Virus record (IMG/VR): IMGVR_UViG_3300010158_000088
Span: 1 to 54,659 of that record
Direction: 5' to 3' (one strand)
Length of the DNA: 54,659 bases
Origin: a virus
The position numbers and the translations under genes are program-made. This document shows, piece after piece, positions 1-7,336 of this stretch (position 1 is its first letter; every line of letters begins with the position of its first letter). The notes under the pieces were generated by a model. That model did not search any database and had not been told where the DNA came from. It saw only the letters and a program-made list of their open reading frames with translations.

Positions 1-142
1 AAAATTGAACAAATGGATGCAAAGCTAATTTAAACACTCGCTTTAATAATTCATTGGTAGCATTCTTCTTTAGAATAGCTTCCTTAGCAAGACGAGAATT
101 GTCTAATGCTAATTGTTCAATAACGGTATAAATTGCGCTCAT
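1..142 (-). CDS. 30: ATP-dependent DNA ligase, N-terminus only (T4 gp30-like)
   Basis: Only the first 47 codons are in the window; the gene continues past the left edge. The start ATG at 142 follows a GGAGCAG ribosome site. The fragment contains ELLKRVFKLALHP, which resembles the N-terminal adenylation-side region of T4 gp30 (ELLKRVYRLTY in T4, from memory). T4 gp30 seals nicks during replication, repair and recombination. Own sigma70-type promoter at 162..190. The active-site lysine lies outside the window, so the call rests on the N-terminus and the T4-like context. Confidence 0.6.
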   Translation of the reverse strand, partial: MSAIYTVIEQLALDNSRLAKEAILKKNATNELLKRVFKLALHPFVQF

Positions 143-161
143 TTCTGCTCCTTAATGCCTT

Positions 162-190
162 ATTATAACATCTTTTAGGAAAGAAGTCAA
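162..190 (-). promoter_or_regulatory. sigma70-type early promoter (gp30)
   Basis: Minus strand TTGACT, 17-nt spacer ending in GATGT, TATAAT. The TGT before the -10 forms an extended -10. The TGA of the -35 is also the stop codon of the preceding gene (187..384). Confidence 0.8.
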
Positions 191-384
191 GCAACTGCAT
201 TGAAAAACGGGTTAAAGTGCGGGGTAATAGAAAATTGTAAAGAATACTTGGTTTCTTCCGCAAGTAAATTCTTTTTAGCTTCCTCTACCTTATCTAAATT
301 AGCATATACCCCGACAATGAGTTTACGTTTAACTCGTTTAATGGCATCCAGATATTTGGCTTCGAGAATATATTGATTATACAT
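187..384 (-). CDS. hypothetical protein, 65 aa
   Basis: Small basic/helical protein, not recognised. It starts just inside the end of the 377..580 gene (overlap 8 nt), as expected for an operon member, and its stop codon lies within the -35 box of the ligase promoter. No signal peptide, membrane segment or cysteine motif is visible. Confidence 0.6.
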   Translation of the reverse strand: MYNQYILEAKYLDAIKRVKRKLIVGVYANLDKVEEAKKNLLAEETKYSLQFSITPHFNPFFNAVA

Positions 385-580
385 GAAAATAAAGTCCTTT
401 CGCAGGAACTTCTTGATTTACATATTCATCATCAACAAAATCTAAAGTACCATCAAAATGATATCCCGCCCCTCGTAAAAACATCTCAATATTTTCTAGA
501 ACTTCGGGTAAAAAGTCTTTTTCAAATTCGACAGTTGTTTTCTCATTTCCGTGATCACAAATAAGTGTAAATTTAGACAT
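377..580 (-). CDS. conserved T4-like phage protein, 67 aa
   Basis: Short acidic protein (MSKFTLICDHGNEKTTVEFE at the N-terminus, then a FLPEVLENIEMFLRGAGYHF core). The pattern matches a small uncharacterised protein I recall next to DsbA in T4-like cyanophages. It overlaps the 3' end of dsbA by 8 nt, suggesting translational coupling. Function unknown. Confidence 0.7.
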   Translation of the reverse strand: MSKFTLICDHGNEKTTVEFEKDFLPEVLENIEMFLRGAGYHFDGTLDFVDDEYVNQEVPAKGLYFHV

Positions 581-851
581 GGTCTTTACTCATGGTTGTA
601 GTTGTTGTAATTGTTTGATACATAGTCTCAAACTCTTCGTGTTCTTCAAGTTCCAAACTGAAGTTTTGCTTGTGATATACTTTTGCCATTCGACGAAATG
701 TCTTTTTGGAAAGTTGATACTTATCACAAATTTCTTTAATAGCTTCACGCATAAACTCTCGCTCGCCTTCGGTGCGAGTCATAGATGCACTAATTTCTTT
801 CATGCAGTCTAAGATAGCTTTACGATCTACTGGGCTTGATGGTATTGTCAT
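573..851 (-). CDS. dsbA: DsbA-like late-transcription DNA-binding protein
   Basis: 92 aa, close to T4 DsbA (about 89 aa), a dsDNA-binding protein that stimulates T4 late transcription. The core KTFRRMAKVYHKQNF followed by EEHEEFETMYQ matches the DsbA pattern of a helical middle, a YHKQ motif and an acidic HEEFE tail. The ATG at 851 is chosen over an upstream one at 887 because it forms an ATGA overlap with the stop of the upstream gene and has an AGGAAA site. Its presence agrees with the TATAAATA late promoters found here. Confidence 0.8.
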   Translation of the reverse strand: MTIPSSPVDRKAILDCMKEISASMTRTEGEREFMREAIKEICDKYQLSKKTFRRMAKVYHKQNFSLELEEHEEFETMYQTITTTTTMSKDHV

Positions 852-1621
852 AATAAAGGTTTCCTTTCTATATCTTCTTCGACACAATTATCACCATATT
901 GTATTTCTACAATTTTTAATGGCTTATCAGTTTCATTACAAAGCTGATGCCATTTTGTTTTACTAATATGAAGACTATCAAATTTTTGATAAACTCCCAA
1001 AAGGTAAACATCGGTACCTACATCTATAGTATAGACTGTGGCTGTTCCTTCAGATACAAACCAATGTTCTGCTCGATCTTGATGCCTTTGCATACTCAAG
1101 CATTTTCCTGGTTCTACTGTTAATTCTTTTACCTTGACTTCTTTACCCTGTTCGTGTAAAACCCTATAGTAGCCCCATGGTCTTTCTGTTTTAGGAGCCT
1201 TCCACTCTTGAAGAATCCACGAACTGGAATTCATTTTATTTTCGCCACCAACACCAAATGCGAATGATAAATTACAATCTACAACATCCATTTCTGGAAT
1301 ATTATCTTTAGTCCTGTCGCCGCCGTTGGCAAATATAAGTTCGGCATCGGGATAATGTGCTCTTGTCTGTTGAATAAAATGTTTTGCCGATCCGTCGTCG
1401 TCATCAAAGGTAAAAACTTCGTCGACCATTGATAAATTATTAATAACACAAAGTCTTTCGTTCCATGGCATAAAGGCTGCACCTTTTTTACGAACAAGCC
1501 AATCGTCAGAATTTAATCCAACAATTAATATGTCACCTAAAGTTTTTGCAGCTTTAAAATAAGCAATATGCCCAGAATGTAGGGGATCAAATCCGCCAGT
1601 GATTAAAACAATTTTAGACAT
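848..1621 (-). CDS. fusion of nucleotidyltransferase and mannose-6-phosphate isomerase-like cupin
   Basis: 257 aa with two domains. Residues 1-135 are a cytidylyltransferase-like nucleotidyltransferase of the RfaE/GCT type, with GGFDPLHSGH (HxGH at 15-18) and a Ser-rich NSSSW at 131-135. Residues 148-250 are a type II phosphomannose isomerase cupin: PWGYY, a VEPGKCLSMQRH metal-binding strand, then AEHWFVSEGTATV. The family chemistry is activation of a sugar or polyol phosphate and isomerisation of a sugar phosphate, so the protein probably acts on precursors of a surface sugar or a modified nucleotide. It overlaps dsbA (ATGA) and the upstream gene (TAATG). Domain calls are firm; substrate is unknown. 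Confidence 0.82.
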   Translation of the reverse strand: MSKIVLITGGFDPLHSGHIAYFKAAKTLGDILIVGLNSDDWLVRKKGAAFMPWNERLCVINNLSMVDEVFTFDDDDGSAKHFIQQTRAHYPDAELIFANGGDRTKDNIPEMDVVDCNLSFAFGVGGENKMNSSSWILQEWKAPKTERPWGYYRVLHEQGKEVKVKELTVEPGKCLSMQRHQDRAEHWFVSEGTATVYTIDVGTDVYLLGVYQKFDSLHISKTKWHQLCNETDKPLKIVEIQYGDNCVEEDIERKPLL

Positions 1622-2013
1622 TAGCGTCTCATACTTGAAATAGATTTTGCCTCATCATCACTAAAGATGGGCACGGCATTGGACTTGTGCATTGTTCCAA
1701 TGCCAATCATTTTTGTTCCTGTATATTGTGGAATTTGTTTTTTGGCAGCAATACCGTCGCCCGTATTTAAACTGGGGATGTGCTTAGTTGATTGTCTACC
1801 TGCAGGCGCAGATAATTTATAAGACAACGGTTCCGCTGTCATTGCTCTTTTGCGAGATTTTTCTTCTTGCTCGATGCCTTGATTTTTAAGCAGTTGTTTC
1901 CAAGCTGCATCTAACTCTCTTGCCTTACGAGCCTCATCTGCATTACGAAATTTAACTTTGCCTTTTTTCTTACCCGAAGTAGAAAGCCAAGGACCCACAA
2001 TATGCATTGTCAT
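1621..2013 (-). CDS. conserved T4-like phage protein, 130 aa
   Basis: Lysine-rich and probably DNA- or RNA-associated. N-terminal MHIVGPWLSTSGKKKGK and C-terminal QYTGTKMIGIGTMHKSNAV with a final ISSMRR match a protein widespread in T4-like cyanophages whose function I do not know. The first ATG is preferred because GGAG sits five bases before it. It has both an early promoter (2037..2065) and a TATAAATA late promoter (2074..2081), so it may be expressed through the whole cycle. Confidence 0.75.
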   Translation of the reverse strand: MTMHIVGPWLSTSGKKKGKVKFRNADEARKARELDAAWKQLLKNQGIEQEEKSRKRAMTAEPLSYKLSAPAGRQSTKHIPSLNTGDGIAAKKQIPQYTGTKMIGIGTMHKSNAVPIFSDDEAKSISSMRR

Positions 2014-2036
2014 ACGAACTCCAATAATATAATTAT

Positions 2037-2065
2037 ATTATAACACCTTTTTTAATGCTTGTCAA
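2037..2065 (-). promoter_or_regulatory. sigma70-type early promoter
   Basis: Minus strand TTGACA, 17-nt spacer ending AAAAAAGGTGT, TATAAT: perfect hexamers plus an extended -10. It overlaps the end of the proposed frameshift extension of the upstream gene. Confidence 0.82.
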
Positions 2066-2215
2066 ATGCTCTGTATTTATATTCTACTCGATATCTTGAA
2101 TCATACAAAGGTTCGGGTAAAGGGGCTCCTTGATCTGACCATTTTTCTTTTTCTTCTTCTACTGGTTTATCTTTGAACCAGGTCAGGATACGCTCAAAGA
2201 TTTTACTTTTTTTGC
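2052..2215 (-). other. candidate -1 ribosomal frameshift site and 51-codon extension
   Basis: The slippery run is A AAA AAA at 2213..2207, in the zero-frame register GCA AAA AAA GTA. The -1 frame stays open to a TAA at 2054..2052. It encodes a protein-like stretch beginning SKIFERILTWFKDKP and ending RVEYKYRAFDKH, with aromatic and charged residues unlike a random frame. I find no ATG, GTG or TTG in this frame after the slip site, so it needs either a frameshift from the DUF6433-like gene (158 + 51 residues) or a one-base sequencing error. No downstream pseudoknot was identified by eye. Confidence 0.5.
2074..2081 (-). promoter_or_regulatory. T4-type late promoter TATAAATA
   Basis: Exact TATAAATA on the minus strand, 61 nt upstream of the start at 2013. 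T4 late promoters consist of this -10 element alone. Confidence 0.6.
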
Positions 2216-2680
2216 TTTTGTTGCCGCCTCTACTTTTGCCTCTACTTTTTGCTTTTCTGGTAATAGATTCGGAAATGCTTCTCGAACAATATCTTCTTTT
2301 AAAGATTTATATTTGGTTTGTAACTTTTTGTCCTTTGCCAAACACAATGCCTCTGCTTCAGACCAATGTATACCTTCTAACATCTGAATAAACAGTTGTT
2401 CTTTTTTATGTCTAGTAAGATTAATATTGGGATCAAGCCAAACATACATACGTCTAAATTCTGCGTATAGATTAGTTTCAGAATAACCTACTGGGATAGT
2501 AGTATCCTTTTTGAAGGGAGGTTCCCCTTCGGGTAGATCTAATTTTACAGTTGGATCAAAATTAATCTGCAGCATGCCCTTTAAGATTGGATGATCATAG
2601 GCACGTAACACTTTGACCTTAGATTCTTTGCTGCTCGCTTTTTCAACGTCTTCAAATATTTGTGGTATTGTAGTTTTCAT
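2183..2680 (-). CDS. DUF6433-like conserved phage protein, 165 aa
   Basis: Matches a family common next to rnh in T4-like cyanophages: TTIPQIFEDVEKA at the start, LPEGEPPFKKDTTIPVGY near residue 50, QLFIQMLEGIHWSEAEALC near 100, and YKSLKEDIVREAFPNLLP. Function unknown. The C-terminus is Lys/Ala/Glu-rich and contains GCA AAA AAA G, a possible slippery site; shifting -1 there would replace the last seven residues with a 51-residue tail (see the feature at 2052..2215). It follows rnh directly. Confidence 0.8.
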   Translation of the reverse strand: MKTTIPQIFEDVEKASSKESKVKVLRAYDHPILKGMLQINFDPTVKLDLPEGEPPFKKDTTIPVGYSETNLYAEFRRMYVWLDPNINLTRHKKEQLFIQMLEGIHWSEAEALCLAKDKKLQTKYKSLKEDIVREAFPNLLPEKQKVEAKVEAATKAKKVKSLSVS

Positions 2681-3562
2681 TTAAAATTCCTCTATAACTT
2701 CTAGCATATTTTTCATTTTATGTTCAACAAAAAAATCTAGTAACTTGCTTTTATCTTTCGATGGGGTATCCTCATACCTATTTATGATAGAATTTTTAAT
2801 ATGATCAGGAATGCAACTAAAACTAACTAATTTTTTATTGCGTTCGTAATTTTTCTTAAATTCTGCATCTTGCGGCATAGCATCAAAATCCTTGTACCAA
2901 AGATCTAATTTTTCCTGACGTATTGGTTTTTGTCGTACACCATTCACAATACTATCGTCTGCTGATAGCACATTAGGAATACCGTCACCCTTGTCACCTT
3001 TAATGATATGTTCAAAAATATATTTCTCAGGGCTAATATCAGGTTTAACATACTTCCTTTGTATAGGGGAGAACTGTTTTACATTCTCATACTTTTGTAA
3101 TTGAATAAAGTCATGATCCCCGGATAATACTAGGAACGGCTTAGGTTCATCAAATAAAACACTCTTGGTATCATTAGTCTGAGACCATTCTGCGAGTACA
3201 GCAATGATATCATCTGCTTCTGCGCCTGCAACATTAATAACCTTGTATGGAAAGAACACTTCAATTTCACTACGAATAAGATTAATTGCCTCAAAGATTG
3301 TTTTCCAATCAAAGCCAGAATCTTCTCTTGCCTTTTTTCTTCCCGCTTTGTAATAAGGAAAATAATCTCTGCGCCAATAGTTTTGATTATCGCATGCGAT
3401 AACTATCTCGCCAAATTCTTTACCGAATTTTTGTTTATATCCTCGTATAGAATTTAAGATCATATGTCTCAATAGAGGCACTTGAATTTCAATATCATTA
3501 CGACCACCCACCTCAGCCATTAGATTAGAAATGGCTGTTTGATTAAAGTCAACTACTATCAT
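2681..3562 (-). CDS. rnh: RNase H, T4 Rnh-like 5'-3' exonuclease (FEN family)
   Basis: 293 aa (T4 RNase H is 305). It removes RNA primers and adjacent DNA 5' ends on the lagging strand. Visible acidic metal sites: D5 in VVDFN, E115/D117/D118 in GAEADD, D149/D151 in SGDHDF, then the H3TH-like KGDKGDGIPN near residue 192. The order and spacing fit the PIN-like nuclease fold. It shares one base with the upstream gene (TAATG) and is followed directly by the DUF6433-like gene. Confidence 0.9.
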   Translation of the reverse strand: MIVVDFNQTAISNLMAEVGGRNDIEIQVPLLRHMILNSIRGYKQKFGKEFGEIVIACDNQNYWRRDYFPYYKAGRKKAREDSGFDWKTIFEAINLIRSEIEVFFPYKVINVAGAEADDIIAVLAEWSQTNDTKSVLFDEPKPFLVLSGDHDFIQLQKYENVKQFSPIQRKYVKPDISPEKYIFEHIIKGDKGDGIPNVLSADDSIVNGVRQKPIRQEKLDLWYKDFDAMPQDAEFKKNYERNKKLVSFSCIPDHIKNSIINRYEDTPSKDKSKLLDFFVEHKMKNMLEVIEEF

Positions 3563-4830
3563 TATAAGTTTAGCTTTCCTGTGTTTAGTGGACCACGATC
3601 TTCCAGTGTAAATATCGTCCCTGTTTTTTGATTGTCTACTTCTATTTTGTAACCACTTGATTTTGCTCCCGCAGCTATTAATTCTTTCTCAACTATTCTA
3701 GCTGCAGCAGATGCGTCTCTTGCTTGCACGACTTGCGTAGAAGCAACTGAGCTGCCCGGGCGAGTAACTCTTACTTCATATGCAATAGTAACTGCCTCGA
3801 CTGCATCAGGATTTTGTGTTGATGCGGAATCTGTTGTCGTCGATGCAACTGCTACTTCCGAGGTTGGTTTAGCTATAAGAGTACCGTCCTCGCTGTCTCT
3901 AATAGCTGTACCGTCAAGTGCAGCTTGTTTTGCTGTAACGTATGTGGAAACCGCGGTGGCAACATCCGACTTCATAATTTTTTCATAAACACTGCCAGAA
4001 CACCCAGATAATAAATTATAAACTATATGATTAATTTGCGCTTCAATTGCTGCCTTTAGTGCCGCCTTATTAATGGAAGTATTGAATAATGAGTTGAATC
4101 TTGTAAGTACAGTATTAAAATCATTTAATGCTGTAGTTAATTCATTAATACCCAACCCACTTAACAGTTTTTGTTCAATTGCTCTAATTAAATCTCCTTG
4201 TTCAAGAGACGTTATTAATTCTTTTAGATCTATATCTGGAACAGAGTTATTAGGTGTACAACCATTCCCCAATAAATCTTGTAATGAACAACCGCCTGCC
4301 GCTTCCGCTCCAGATAAGGTCGCCACTCCCGATAATCTATCAGTAAAATTTTTAAAGGTGTCTAATTTTCCAGAAACAGTATATAATATACTTACCTGCG
4401 ATGCCAAAGTTGTTTTTTCCTCTGCCGCGGAAGTATAGGGAGAACTTACTGTGAATGACGGGACTGAATTTGCATTTGCAGTCCATTGATCTATAACTGC
4501 TATACGAGAATTTAAGGGGGTTAACCTTGATGTAATTGCTGTGTTGGTTGCATACGCAGGAAACGCAATGGGATTTTGAAATAATTGCTGTTGTATTGCT
4601 TCTACAAGTTTTTGCGCATTTGTAACATCTGTACCTGCAGCATTAATGGCATTTGTAACTCTATCTATTAGTGCTCTAATTTCTGTAAGTCCACCAGGAA
4701 TTCCTAGACCAACTGCTACTTGTCTAGAACCCTGTATTGTTGATGTGTATAATTGTTCTAATGGATTACCGCCGATTTGCGATAAAACAATTTTTATAAG
4801 TTGACAATAACTTAAACTAATACCTGCCAT
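3562..4830 (-). CDS. conserved phage protein, possible virion component, 422 aa
   Basis: Rich in Ala, Ser, Thr and Asn, low in charge, with long helical Ala/Leu/Ile stretches in residues 50-300. A compact C-terminal domain (about 335-422) carries EVRVTRP, QVVQARDASAAARIVEKEL and a final PLNTGKLNL. The N-terminus GISLSYCQLIKIVLSQIGGNPLEQLY recalls a protein next to rnh in T4-like cyanophages. The composition suggests a structural protein, but function is unknown. Starts three bases after the stop of the upstream gene. Confidence 0.7.
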   Translation of the reverse strand: MAGISLSYCQLIKIVLSQIGGNPLEQLYTSTIQGSRQVAVGLGIPGGLTEIRALIDRVTNAINAAGTDVTNAQKLVEAIQQQLFQNPIAFPAYATNTAITSRLTPLNSRIAVIDQWTANANSVPSFTVSSPYTSAAEEKTTLASQVSILYTVSGKLDTFKNFTDRLSGVATLSGAEAAGGCSLQDLLGNGCTPNNSVPDIDLKELITSLEQGDLIRAIEQKLLSGLGINELTTALNDFNTVLTRFNSLFNTSINKAALKAAIEAQINHIVYNLLSGCSGSVYEKIMKSDVATAVSTYVTAKQAALDGTAIRDSEDGTLIAKPTSEVAVASTTTDSASTQNPDAVEAVTIAYEVRVTRPGSSVASTQVVQARDASAAARIVEKELIAAGAKSSGYKIEVDNQKTGTIFTLEDRGPLNTGKLNL

Positions 4831-4833
4831 ATG

Positions 4834-5958
4834 TTACCTCGTAATTTTTAGGATGATTGTATCTATATTTATCCTACCATTGACAGCCTGTTCTTTAGAT
4901 TTAATATTATCTAGGAAAGTTCTTAATTTAACCTTACCCAAAGCGAGCAAATCTTTAATTTGTTCTTCGGGTTTTCTCAAAGTCTTTTGTTTGGATTTTT
5001 CTGGAGACCAATTTTGTAAAGTCGTACCCTTTACAGTCATACCTTTTGTTGATTCGGATGTGTATACCGATAATTTTCTTGTTTTCGTATTAAATAACCA
5101 TACTTGCTCTGCACCTACAAGATCAAATGCCTTCGCAGATGTTAAACCTAATTCATCATCCTTAAGTTTATACTTTAAGCTCTTAATTTGTGCAACTGCA
5201 GGTTTTTCTCTTGTTGCTCTGACTTTTCGGTTGGCTTTCTTGAACTGACCATACTTGTTACAGTCCTCAACGAAAGATTCGAACAATTTTACAATCTTGG
5301 TAATCTTACGTTTAGGAAAATTCGAATAACCCTCAACAATTTGAGAGTCTTTAGAATCAGCTACCTCATTCCATTGATCTAATTTCTTTACTGCCCAAGT
5401 TTTTACGAATGTAGTATATGGGGCAGGGATTTGGTTACCCTTTAAATGGGTATATAGATTAAAGTCTTTATCCGCAGTACAAAACTCATCTACAAACCCC
5501 TCAAGCTCACCAATATACTCAGATGCCTTGTCTTTAATTGCATCTTGAATAGATGGACGCTTAACCACTGCCACAGGGGTTGTTACTGTGATGACATTTT
5601 TCTTAGCATCAAGACGTTTCTTGCCGATCTCGAATAACCGGTTCAATTCTTTATTAAATCCGTCCAAGTGATCTTTGCGAATATTGGCGCCTTGCAATAA
5701 CATACGAGCCATCCAGCCATATGTCATGTGTACATCTTTTTCGTCAACCTCAGCAAATAATTTAGATGAGCTGGGCATATTATGCTTTACATATTGTGCA
5801 AAATACTTGTGAGCATCGCCTCTAGTTTTATCAGTACTATACCAATTATTGATTCTAATCAATGTAATGACATAGTCGTTAGCAGTTGGATCTAACTTAG
5901 AAACCAACGGTTCAGATAATAGAACTTTGCCTGCGTCGTGCTCACGTTTAGTAGCCAT
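4834..5958 (-). CDS. conserved T4-like phage protein, 374 aa
   Basis: Soluble, strongly charged protein without signal or membrane segments. Helical N-terminal half; Lys-rich middle (KRKITKIVKLFESF, KANRKVRATREKP); C-terminal part with a beta-like QVWLFNTKTRKLSVYTS and KGTTLQNWSPEKSKQKTLRKP. I recall similar proteins in T4-like cyanophages between DUF2693-like and rnh genes but no known function; the basic middle suggests nucleic-acid contact. It sits in tight tandem with its neighbours (stop to start one base from the upstream gene). Confidence 0.75.
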   Translation of the reverse strand: MATKREHDAGKVLLSEPLVSKLDPTANDYVITLIRINNWYSTDKTRGDAHKYFAQYVKHNMPSSSKLFAEVDEKDVHMTYGWMARMLLQGANIRKDHLDGFNKELNRLFEIGKKRLDAKKNVITVTTPVAVVKRPSIQDAIKDKASEYIGELEGFVDEFCTADKDFNLYTHLKGNQIPAPYTTFVKTWAVKKLDQWNEVADSKDSQIVEGYSNFPKRKITKIVKLFESFVEDCNKYGQFKKANRKVRATREKPAVAQIKSLKYKLKDDELGLTSAKAFDLVGAEQVWLFNTKTRKLSVYTSESTKGMTVKGTTLQNWSPEKSKQKTLRKPEEQIKDLLALGKVKLRTFLDNIKSKEQAVNGRINIDTIILKITR

Positions 5959-6285
5959 TTATTCTCCAAGGGTAAATTTGATCTGTTTAATTGAATCGTA
6001 CCTGCAAGAACGCCATTCATTCTTTTCAATATCGAATACTGAAATGACATTGTCGTTTTCTTTGCGAACACGATCTGTCTTTTTCTCAATTTCAGGCAAT
6101 TTTTCTTCAGCTAAGGTACATTTCATTTCCCTTATTGTATCATCTTTCTTCTTGAAAGTCAAGCCCACGGTATTTGTCTTCAAAACACTCACTAACCATT
6201 CGCGAAATTGTGCTTGTTCCTTGACAGAGGCAGTTTTATACCAATCTGTCATTTCAGACAAATCTGCAGACTCGAATTTTTTCAT
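5959..6285 (-). CDS. SH3/Sm-like beta-barrel phage protein (WYL_2/DUF2693-like)
   Basis: 108 aa. The pattern VGLTFKKKDDTIREMKCTL, then KLPEIEKK, then VFDIEKNEWRSCRYDSIKQI matches a small family common in T4-like phages and described as an Sm-like SH3 barrel. Role unknown; the fold is often used to bind nucleic acid or small ligands. A promoter-like TTGACT-17-TACAAT lies inside the gene facing the next gene. Confidence 0.75.
   Translation of the reverse strand: MKKFESADLSEMTDWYKTASVKEQAQFREWLVSVLKTNTVGLTFKKKDDTIREMKCTLAEEKLPEIEKKTDRVRKENDNVISVFDIEKNEWRSCRYDSIKQIKFTLGE
6134..6162 (-). promoter_or_regulatory. possible internal sigma70-type promoter
   Basis: TTGACT, 17-nt spacer, TACAAT on the minus strand inside the 5959..6285 gene. 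It would drive the 374-aa gene. One mismatch in each hexamer, so weaker than the others. Confidence 0.4.
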
Positions 6286-6315
6286 ATTTTCACCTTAAAA
6301 TAATGTAATTTAAAA

Positions 6316-6480
6316 TTATCGGCCTCGGCCGACTTTTTTCATGATAGTTTTGTTGACTTGGGGAATGTTTTTTGGTTTTGTATTCTTTGCCAATGCTTGT
6401 AAATGAACAAGTGGCTTCGAATTTAATGCTGGCTTGCTGTTTTTAGGCAATTTTTGGTCAATTTCTTTATGATCACTCAT
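6316..6480 (-). CDS. hypothetical basic protein, 54 aa
   Basis: Start ATG at 6480 chosen because AGGAGTT lies just upstream and promoter 6502..6530 has its -10 about 20 nt before. Lys/Asn/Pro-rich (KNSKPALNSKPLVHLQALAK) with a basic end KKVGRGR. Unrecognised; the composition suggests an intrinsically disordered nucleic-acid-binding tail-like protein. Confidence 0.6.
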   Translation of the reverse strand: MSDHKEIDQKLPKNSKPALNSKPLVHLQALAKNTKPKNIPQVNKTIMKKVGRGR

Positions 6481-6501
6481 ATCAACTCCTAATATAGAAT
6501 A

Positions 6502-6530
6502 ATTATAACACCTTTTGTGGAAGATGTCAA
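6502..6530 (-). promoter_or_regulatory. sigma70-type early promoter
   Basis: Minus strand TTGACA, 17-nt spacer ending CAAAAGGTGT, TATAAT; extended -10. Immediately preceded by the UUCG hairpin at 6536..6555. Confidence 0.85.
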
Positions 6531-6535
6531 GCAAT

Positions 6536-6555
6536 AAGTGGGCCGAAGCCCACTT
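6536..6555 (-). terminator. very stable UUCG hairpin, probable bidirectional terminator
   Basis: AAGTGGGC / GCCCACTT perfect 8-bp stem. The minus strand has a C(UUCG)G tetraloop and then TTATTGC running straight into TTGACA of the next promoter; the plus strand has five T after the stem. It lies directly behind the holin-like gene. Confidence 0.75.
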
Positions 6556-6556
6556 T

Positions 6557-6973
6557 TTAAGCAACTCCGGCTACTTTTTCTTTTGTTCTGCCATAAGCAG
6601 CAATTCCAAGAACAGCACCCATTGCAATATGGTATAACCCTGCACCCTGAAGGGTTAATGGCATCCATTGGCTTGTAACTTGTCCTGCAGACATTGCTTG
6701 TAGCATCGACCACAAGATCGGAAACAATACAAAGTCACATGTACAAGTTAACATATAAATCCAACCCATCATGGGTCGCATTTTCTTATTGATCCAATCA
6801 GTAGAATCCTTATCCAATGCTACTGTGGACTCACCACCTTGACTTAATGCACCACCGCCGCTTTTGAGCATCTCAGGATTACCAGATTGGAATCCATTTG
6901 GTGGTACTGCATTTGTATTAAATGGTGTAGGGTTTTTTACTTCAGCTGCTGCGTGAGAATCCCAATCTGCCAT
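6557..6973 (-). CDS. holin-like membrane protein, 138 aa
   Basis: Residues 1-60 are soluble and polar; then come KKMRPMMGWIYMLTCTCDF, a hydrophobic FVLFPILWSMLQAM, and a third hydrophobic stretch ending GAVLGIAAYGRTKEK. The RPMMGW entry and three membrane segments fit the 3TM holin group used by tailed phages and gene-transfer agents to open the inner membrane for the lysin. Own promoter at 7005..7033. Lysin (18.5 kb) and spanins (43.5 kb) are far away. Confidence 0.7.
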   Translation of the reverse strand: MADWDSHAAAEVKNPTPFNTNAVPPNGFQSGNPEMLKSGGGALSQGGESTVALDKDSTDWINKKMRPMMGWIYMLTCTCDFVLFPILWSMLQAMSAGQVTSQWMPLTLQGAGLYHIAMGAVLGIAAYGRTKEKVAGVA

Positions 6974-7004
6974 AACTAACTCCTTTTATTGTTATTATTG
7001 ATAT

Positions 7005-7033
7005 CATATAAAATGGTGTAGTTGTTATGTCAA
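7005..7033 (-). promoter_or_regulatory. sigma70-type early promoter (holin-like gene)
   Basis: TTGACA, 17-nt spacer, TATATG on the minus strand. Lacks the GGTGT extended -10 found in most others. Confidence 0.6.
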
Positions 7034-7047
7034 ATCAACATTCTAGA

Positions 7048-7263
7048 TTACTCGGGCGTTGTGCCCGCTTTTTTACGAGGACGCTTGACAACTGCCTTTA
7101 CATCTTCGGTATTTACCTTGCCGTCTTTGTTGACGTCCAAAGTTTCTTTAATTTCTTGTTCTGTTTTGACCAAGGCTTCATTTAAAGTCATAGGAGTATT
7201 TAGAAACTTATAGCCCCAAACCAATACTCCACCTACGAACACACCCAATAAAAATAATCCCAT
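7048..7263 (-). CDS. membrane-anchored EF-hand-like protein, 71 aa
   Basis: Residues 2-20 (GLFLLGVFVGGVLVWGYKFL) form one membrane segment. The rest is soluble and holds DVNKDGKVNTEDVKAVVK near residues 43-60, a DxNxDGxxxxxD calcium loop of the EF-hand/dockerin type. The C-terminus is basic (KRPRKKAGTTPE). Small phage proteins with one such loop exist but their role is unknown; calcium binding near the membrane is inferred. Start follows GGGAGATC. Confidence 0.7.
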   Translation of the reverse strand: MGLFLLGVFVGGVLVWGYKFLNTPMTLNEALVKTEQEIKETLDVNKDGKVNTEDVKAVVKRPRKKAGTTPE

Positions 7264-7336
7264 AAGATCTCCCTTTTTCAGTTTTTACATTAGTCCGGCC
7301 CGAAACGGCCCAGATTGCTACATATTATATATACCT

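Noticed and set aside
579-966. Plus-strand frames opposite dsbA and the fusion gene
   Set aside because: Shadows of the minus-strand genes with strong codon structure; no ribosome sites, and protein patterns on the minus strand are clearly real.
7280-7320. GGCC-rich hairpin (GGCCCG-AAA-CGGCC) upstream of the EF-hand gene
   Set aside because: Stem is imperfect and no T-run follows on either strand; too weak to call a terminator.
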